Shown here in pieces: positions 60,418-64,000 of a stretch of 64,000 bases of DNA. The DNA is from Streptomyces pluripotens (GTDB taxonomy: Bacteria; Actinomycetota; Actinomycetes; Streptomycetales; Streptomycetaceae): positions 6,076,001-6,140,000 of the forward strand of contig NZ_CP021080.1 of assembly GCF_000802245.2 (NCBI RefSeq). The letters are read 5' to 3'. A program made the position numbers and the translations under genes. The notes beneath the pieces were generated by a model, which saw nothing but the letters and a program-made list of their open reading frames with translations, was not told the origin of the DNA and ran no database searches. The first letter of the stretch is position 1, and each line of letters starts with the position of its first letter.

Positions 60418-61680
60418 ATGAGTGTGCTGGTACTGCACCAGATCGGTTCGGTGCAAGCCGCTCCGTACGACCGGTGGCTGGCCGACTACGACGGCGACGT
60501 CCTCTTGCTGACCTGTGCCGACAACCTGGCAGGGGTGGCGGAAGAGCTGCCCGCGGCCGGCTCGGGATACGCCCTGGCCGAAGCCGTCCCGGGCTATGAC
60601 CACAGCGGCTTGCTGGAGGAGCGGGCCCTGGACCTCGCTCGGGAGCACGAGGTGCGACACCTGGTGGCCTGTCACGAGCGGGACCTGGAACGGGCCGCGA
60701 TCCTGCGGGAGGTTCTGGACCTGCCGGGTCAGCGCATGGACTCGGTCGAGCCATTCCGTGACAAGGCGCTGATGAAGCGGATCGCGACCGAGGCCGGCTT
60801 GGAGGTGGCCCCGTGGCGGGAGGTCGAGTGCGCGAGCGAGCTCCTCGGTTTCGCGGCCGAGTTCGGCTTTCCCCTGGTCGTGAAGCCCCGGGACAGCGCC
60901 GGGTCCATGGGCGTGCGGATCCTGCACACGGAGCAGGCGCTGCGGGATTGCCTGGCGACGGACCTCGACCTCGACGGGGCCGACCAGTCCCAGCTGCTGG
61001 TGGAGGCCTATGTGCCGGGCCGGATGTGCCATGTGGACGGGCTGGTGGTGGACGGCCGTACGGTCTTCGCCTGGCCCTCGCAGTACCAGTACGCGCTGGC
61101 CACGTACGCCACCGACACCGGCCCCCGGATGGACCTCACGCTCGATGCGGACGATCCGTTGGCCGAGCGGCTGCTGAAGTTCGCCGAACGGCTCCTTGAC
61201 GCGATGCCCGGGCCCGAGCACTTCGCCTTCCACGCGGAGGTCTTCCACACCCCGGACGACCGGCTGGTGCTCTGTGAGATCGCCTGCCGTACCGGGGGCG
61301 CCGCTATTCGGGACATCGTGCGGGTCATGTCCGGGGTGGATCCCACCGAGGCGTGGGTACGGGCGCAGCTCGGTCTGCCGCTGCAGGAGGACTTGGGCAG
61401 CGGTGGGGGGCTACCGCGGCGGATGGCCGGTCAGATGGTGCTGATGAAGCGACCCGGCCGGGTGGTTTCGGTGCCGCAGGAGGCCCCGGACTTCCCCTGG
61501 ATCGAGCGGTTCACGGTGTTCGTACAGCCGGGCCAGGTGATGGGTCCGGCGACGGCCTCGTCCGACTTCCTGGTCATGGCCTTGGTGAGTGGCCGGGACC
61601 GGGCCGAATGTGTGGAACGGCTGAAACAGGTGGAGCACTGGTTCCTGGGGGAGTTGGTACTTGAACCGGTCACCCGGTGA
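60418..61680 (+). CDS. ATP-grasp ligase
   Basis: A 420-residue single-module ATP-grasp ligase: pre-ATP-grasp start VLVLHQIGSVQAAPYDRWLA, HLVACHERDLERAAILREVL, FPLVVKPRDSAGSMGVRIL (ATP lysine), LLVEAYVPGRMCHVDGLVV and the metal site LCEIACRTGGAAI, then a C-terminal domain of about 100 residues. The active-site loop MCHVDG differs from the EYSVE of the other modules, so its substrate is probably different. It is the last gene of the operon; a terminator follows. Confidence 0.91.
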   Translation: MSVLVLHQIGSVQAAPYDRWLADYDGDVLLLTCADNLAGVAEELPAAGSGYALAEAVPGYDHSGLLEERALDLAREHEVRHLVACHERDLERAAILREVLDLPGQRMDSVEPFRDKALMKRIATEAGLEVAPWREVECASELLGFAAEFGFPLVVKPRDSAGSMGVRILHTEQALRDCLATDLDLDGADQSQLLVEAYVPGRMCHVDGLVVDGRTVFAWPSQYQYALATYATDTGPRMDLTLDADDPLAERLLKFAERLLDAMPGPEHFAFHAEVFHTPDDRLVLCEIACRTGGAAIRDIVRVMSGVDPTEAWVRAQLGLPLQEDLGSGGGLPRRMAGQMVLMKRPGRVVSVPQEAPDFPWIERFTVFVQPGQVMGPATASSDFLVMALVSGRDRAECVERLKQVEHWFLGELVLEPVTR

Positions 61681-61815
61681 CGACAGCCGCACGCCGCGAA
61701 ACAGGTGACGTACCGCGGGGTCGCGAGGGGCCGCGAGGCACTTCGGAAGGCTTCGGGGAGGCGACGCGGCCCGGTGGGGTCCGGCGGGGCCGCCCGCCGA
61801 CCGCACCGGACACGG

Positions 61816-61852
61816 CGGGGCGCCCGAGCCAGGTGGGCCCTCGGGCGCCCCG
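61816..61852. terminator. Bidirectional terminator
   Basis: Perfect 13-bp stem (61816-61828 with 61840-61852), 11-nt loop, between the ATP-grasp operon and the convergent aminotransferase gene. The rest of the gap (61681-61933) shows nothing else. Confidence 0.8.
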
Positions 61853-61933
61853 GCCTCCGGCCCTGGGGCATGCGTCGTTCGCCCGTCAGGGACCGGGCGT
61901 TGCGACGGGGCGATGGACGGTGCCTGCCCGGCC

Positions 61934-62959
61934 CTAGTTCTGCCTGGCGAGTTCGGCGGCCACGGCGAGGACGATGTCGTTCGCCTCCGGCTCGCCGACG
62001 GTCACCCGGGCGCCCTCACCGGGGAAGGCCCGCACCAGGGCCCCGGCGGCGGCGCAGGCTTCGGCGAACCCATGGGTGCGTCGGCCGAGTGGCAACCACA
62101 GGAAGTTGGCCTCCGAGGGCGGCACTTCGAGGCCCGCCGCGAGGAGACCTTCACGAACCCGGTGGCGCTCCTTGACCACGGTGTCCACCCGCTCCATGAG
62201 CTGGTGTTCGGCGTCGAGCGACGCCACAGCCGCACTTTGGGCCAGCGAGCTCACCCCGAACGGCACGGCGGCCGCGCGGATCGCGGCCGCAACCGGTTCG
62301 TGGGCCACGGCGTACCCCACCCGAAGGCCGGCCAGGCCGTATGCCTTGGAGAAGGTGCGCAACACCACCACCTGCGGCCGGTCCCGGTAGAGCTCCACAC
62401 CGTCCGGCACCTCCGCGTCACGGACGAATTCCCGGTAGGCCTCGTCCAGGATGACGAGGGTGTGGGCGGGGAGCCGGTCGAGGAACCGCTCCAGTTCCTG
62501 GCGCCGTACGACGGTGCTGGTGGGGTTGTTGGGGTTGCACACGATGACAGCCCTGGTTTCGGCGGTGACCGCGTCGGTGAGGGCCTCCAGGTCGTGGCGG
62601 TGGTCGGTCAGCGGCACCTGGACCGACCGGCCGCCGCACATCGCGGTCAGGTGCGGGTACGCCTCGAACGACGGCCACGCATAGACGATCTCGCCGCCCG
62701 GGGACCGTCCCTGCAGTGGTCCGGCGGCGACAAGGAGGGAGTGCAGCAGGTGCTGGGTGACGCCGACGGAACCGGCGCCCACGGCCAGGTGCGAGGCCGG
62801 CACGGAGAGCCGGTCGGCGAGGGCGGCGATGAGCTCGGTGGCGAAGCGGTCGGGGTAGCGGTTGACCCGGGCCGCCTCAGTGGCCAGGAGGTCCTGGACC
62901 GCGGGCAGGGGTGAGTGAGGATTCTCATTCGCGGCGAGACCGTAGGGAGAGGAGGCCAC
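61934..62959 (-). CDS. HisC-like aromatic aminotransferase
   Basis: A 341-residue fold type I PLP aminotransferase of the histidinol-phosphate/aromatic aminotransferase group: [44 protein letters not shown] Lys205 in [14 protein letters not shown] and [10 protein letters not shown]. Such enzymes (Pat-like) transaminate arylpyruvates. In this cluster it most likely converts 4-aminophenylpyruvate to 4-amino-L-phenylalanine, a step the pap operon otherwise lacks. The GTG at 62959 follows an AAAGG site. A housekeeping role is less likely, as no his genes are near. Confidence 0.9.
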   Translation of the reverse strand: MASSPYGLAANENPHSPLPAVQDLLATEAARVNRYPDRFATELIAALADRLSVPASHLAVGAGSVGVTQHLLHSLLVAAGPLQGRSPGGEIVYAWPSFEAYPHLTAMCGGRSVQVPLTDHRHDLEALTDAVTAETRAVIVCNPNNPTSTVVRRQELERFLDRLPAHTLVILDEAYREFVRDAEVPDGVELYRDRPQVVVLRTFSKAYGLAGLRVGYAVAHEPVAAAIRAAAVPFGVSSLAQSAAVASLDAEHQLMERVDTVVKERHRVREGLLAAGLEVPPSEANFLWLPLGRRTHGFAEACAAAGALVRAFPGEGARVTVGEPEANDIVLAVAAELARQN

Positions 62960-63243
62960 AGGAATACCTTTCGCATACAGGTGTCAAAGGGGCAGGCACG
63001 GCAAAGGTGCGTGCACAGTGCCGGGTGGCGGGAATGGAACACGTGAGCGGCCATGCGTCCCGCCCCGCATTTCCTTAGGGTGCGAGGTGCACGAGCCTCG
63101 CGGGCCGGGGTCGCTGGGGGGACACATAGATGAGGCCGTGCGGAGCGTGACGGAACAAAGACACATGGCACTCAATCCTCCCGGCACGGCTGGAGGCTGG
63201 TTTTCGGCGGTGGGTTCCGCGCCGCGCCGCGTCTACCGCGGGC
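62960..63243. other. Intergenic region upstream of the aminotransferase
   Basis: 284 bp between the regulator's stop and the aminotransferase start, both leftward. It probably holds the aminotransferase promoter. No coding frame, hairpin or clear repeat was recognised. Confidence 0.4.
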
Positions 63244-64000
63244 TTATGAGGCGGATCCGGGCTCCGTGAGATCCCCTTGTATGTCTCTGGCATCATCGGG
63301 AGCCACATCGAGGTGGGCCGTGTCGGTGCCGGTCACGATGCCCTCCTTGGTGTCCTTGACTCCCATCAGGTAGCCGAGCTGAAGCCGGTGCTCGGCGCCG
63401 TACTCCTCCTTGAGGCGCGCGACGTGCGATTGCAGCGAACGCAGGCTGAATCCGAGGCGGCGAGCGATCTCCCGGTCCGAGCGGCCTTCGACGAGCAGTT
63501 TGCATACGGCGTCACGTATTGCTGGGCCGATTTCCGTTGCGGCGTCCGCCGCGCGAACCGGTAGAAATGGATACGGCTCGGCGCGGTCCCAGGCCCTTTC
63601 GAAGATATCGGCCAGGAAATTCACTACGGCCGGCTCGGTCACCACGGCCGCACTTGTGCGATCTGCGTTTGCGGGAATGAATGCGGTCTGACGATCCACG
63701 ATAATCAGCCGGTCGAAGAACTCGGCGAGGGTTCGGACCTGCGCTCCGTAGCCCGTTACGGCACGTACGTATTCCTTGGTCGGTTCATCGAAGCGTGTGC
63801 TGTGTTGATAGAGGGTCCGCATGGAGATCCCGGAGGCGAGTTGCCGGCGGACGGCATTGAGCGCCGCCGTCAGTACGGCGCTTGGACGCGGGCCGTCCGG
63901 CTGCGCCGTGAGGATCTCCGTGGTGGCGTTGTCCAGGGCGTGCTGCACAGCCTCCGCGATCTCGGCCAGACCGTGAACATGGGCGAAGCCGCTGCCCGCT
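63244..64000 (-). CDS. LuxR-type HTH regulator, 5' end outside window
   Basis: The last 252 codons of a larger protein; the frame stays open to the window edge, so the start lies outside. The C-terminal LuxR/GerE helix-turn-helix (GRSDREIARRLGFSLRSLQS) is clear. The part before it (TLYQHSTRFDEPTKEYVRAV, LAEFFDRLIIVDRQTAFIPA) has the TrmB-like effector-domain layout seen in stand-alone LuxR-type regulators of Streptomyces clusters. It probably activates this cluster, perhaps through the divergent promoter at 42.4-42.7 kb; this is inference from position. No response-regulator domain is visible in the part present. Confidence 0.85.
   Translation of the reverse strand, partial: AGSGFAHVHGLAEIAEAVQHALDNATTEILTAQPDGPRPSAVLTAALNAVRRQLASGISMRTLYQHSTRFDEPTKEYVRAVTGYGAQVRTLAEFFDRLIIVDRQTAFIPANADRTSAAVVTEPAVVNFLADIFERAWDRAEPYPFLPVRAADAATEIGPAIRDAVCKLLVEGRSDREIARRLGFSLRSLQSHVARLKEEYGAEHRLQLGYLMGVKDTKEGIVTGTDTAHLDVAPDDARDIQGDLTEPGSAS

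Overview
The window is high-GC DNA with very strong third-position GC bias, tightly packed ATGA/GTGA-coupled genes, rare TTA codons and typical actinomycete families (PP2C/RsbW-like pair, DUF2637, DUF456, mycothiol-type oxidoreductase, RsgA). Together these point to a Streptomyces chromosome. No rRNA, tRNA, CRISPR array, insertion sequence or phage gene was recognised.

Positions 1-25 kb are a mosaic of single-gene functions: a type B carboxylesterase, a GT-C-like membrane protein, homocysteine S-methyltransferase, a TetR/hydrolase pair with its operator, DUF1330, a GH2 beta-galactosidase with a ROK repressor and a broken secreted-protein gene between them, a radical SAM protein with an unusual cysteine spacing, a membrane-tethered sigma-like protein ending in a cellulose-binding-type domain, RsgA, an SGNH hydrolase, a PP2C phosphatase and an RsbW-like kinase, DUF2637, and a GntR regulator behind a likely iron box. 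Two small gene remnants lie here. Four genes carry TTA codons, so bldA control is likely for them.

Positions 26-35 kb are a purine catabolism locus. PucR is divergent from a three-subunit xanthine dehydrogenase-type molybdoenzyme (FAD, 2Fe-2S, molybdopterin subunits), followed by an AzgA-like purine permease and the XdhC maturation factor. A short stretch (35-38 kb) with SRPBCC, polysaccharide deacetylase and secreted esterase genes separates this from the next region.

Positions 38.1 kb to the right edge form an uncharacterised biosynthetic gene cluster. Leftward runs an indigoidine-synthetase-type NRPS (A with inserted oxidase, PCP, TE) followed by a small tautomerase. Divergently, papB-papA-papC give 4-amino-phenylpyruvate from chorismate, followed by a stand-alone adenylate-forming enzyme and a DsbA-like mycothiol-type oxidoreductase, ending at a strong hairpin. 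A second, fully coupled operon (48.7-61.7 kb) encodes six intact ATP-grasp ligase modules in four polypeptides plus one degenerate ATP-grasp protein, a cysteine-synthase-like PLP enzyme, a serine acetyltransferase fused to a tandem ATP-grasp protein, and two MFS transporters. An aromatic aminotransferase (for 4-aminophenylalanine) and the 3' part of a LuxR-type regulator close the window.

Inference: the cluster builds an oligopeptide mostly by ATP-grasp ligases rather than by an NRPS, from 4-aminophenylalanine, a beta-substituted alanine made from O-acetylserine and perhaps a glutamine-derived unit. I do not recognise this combination as a known pathway.
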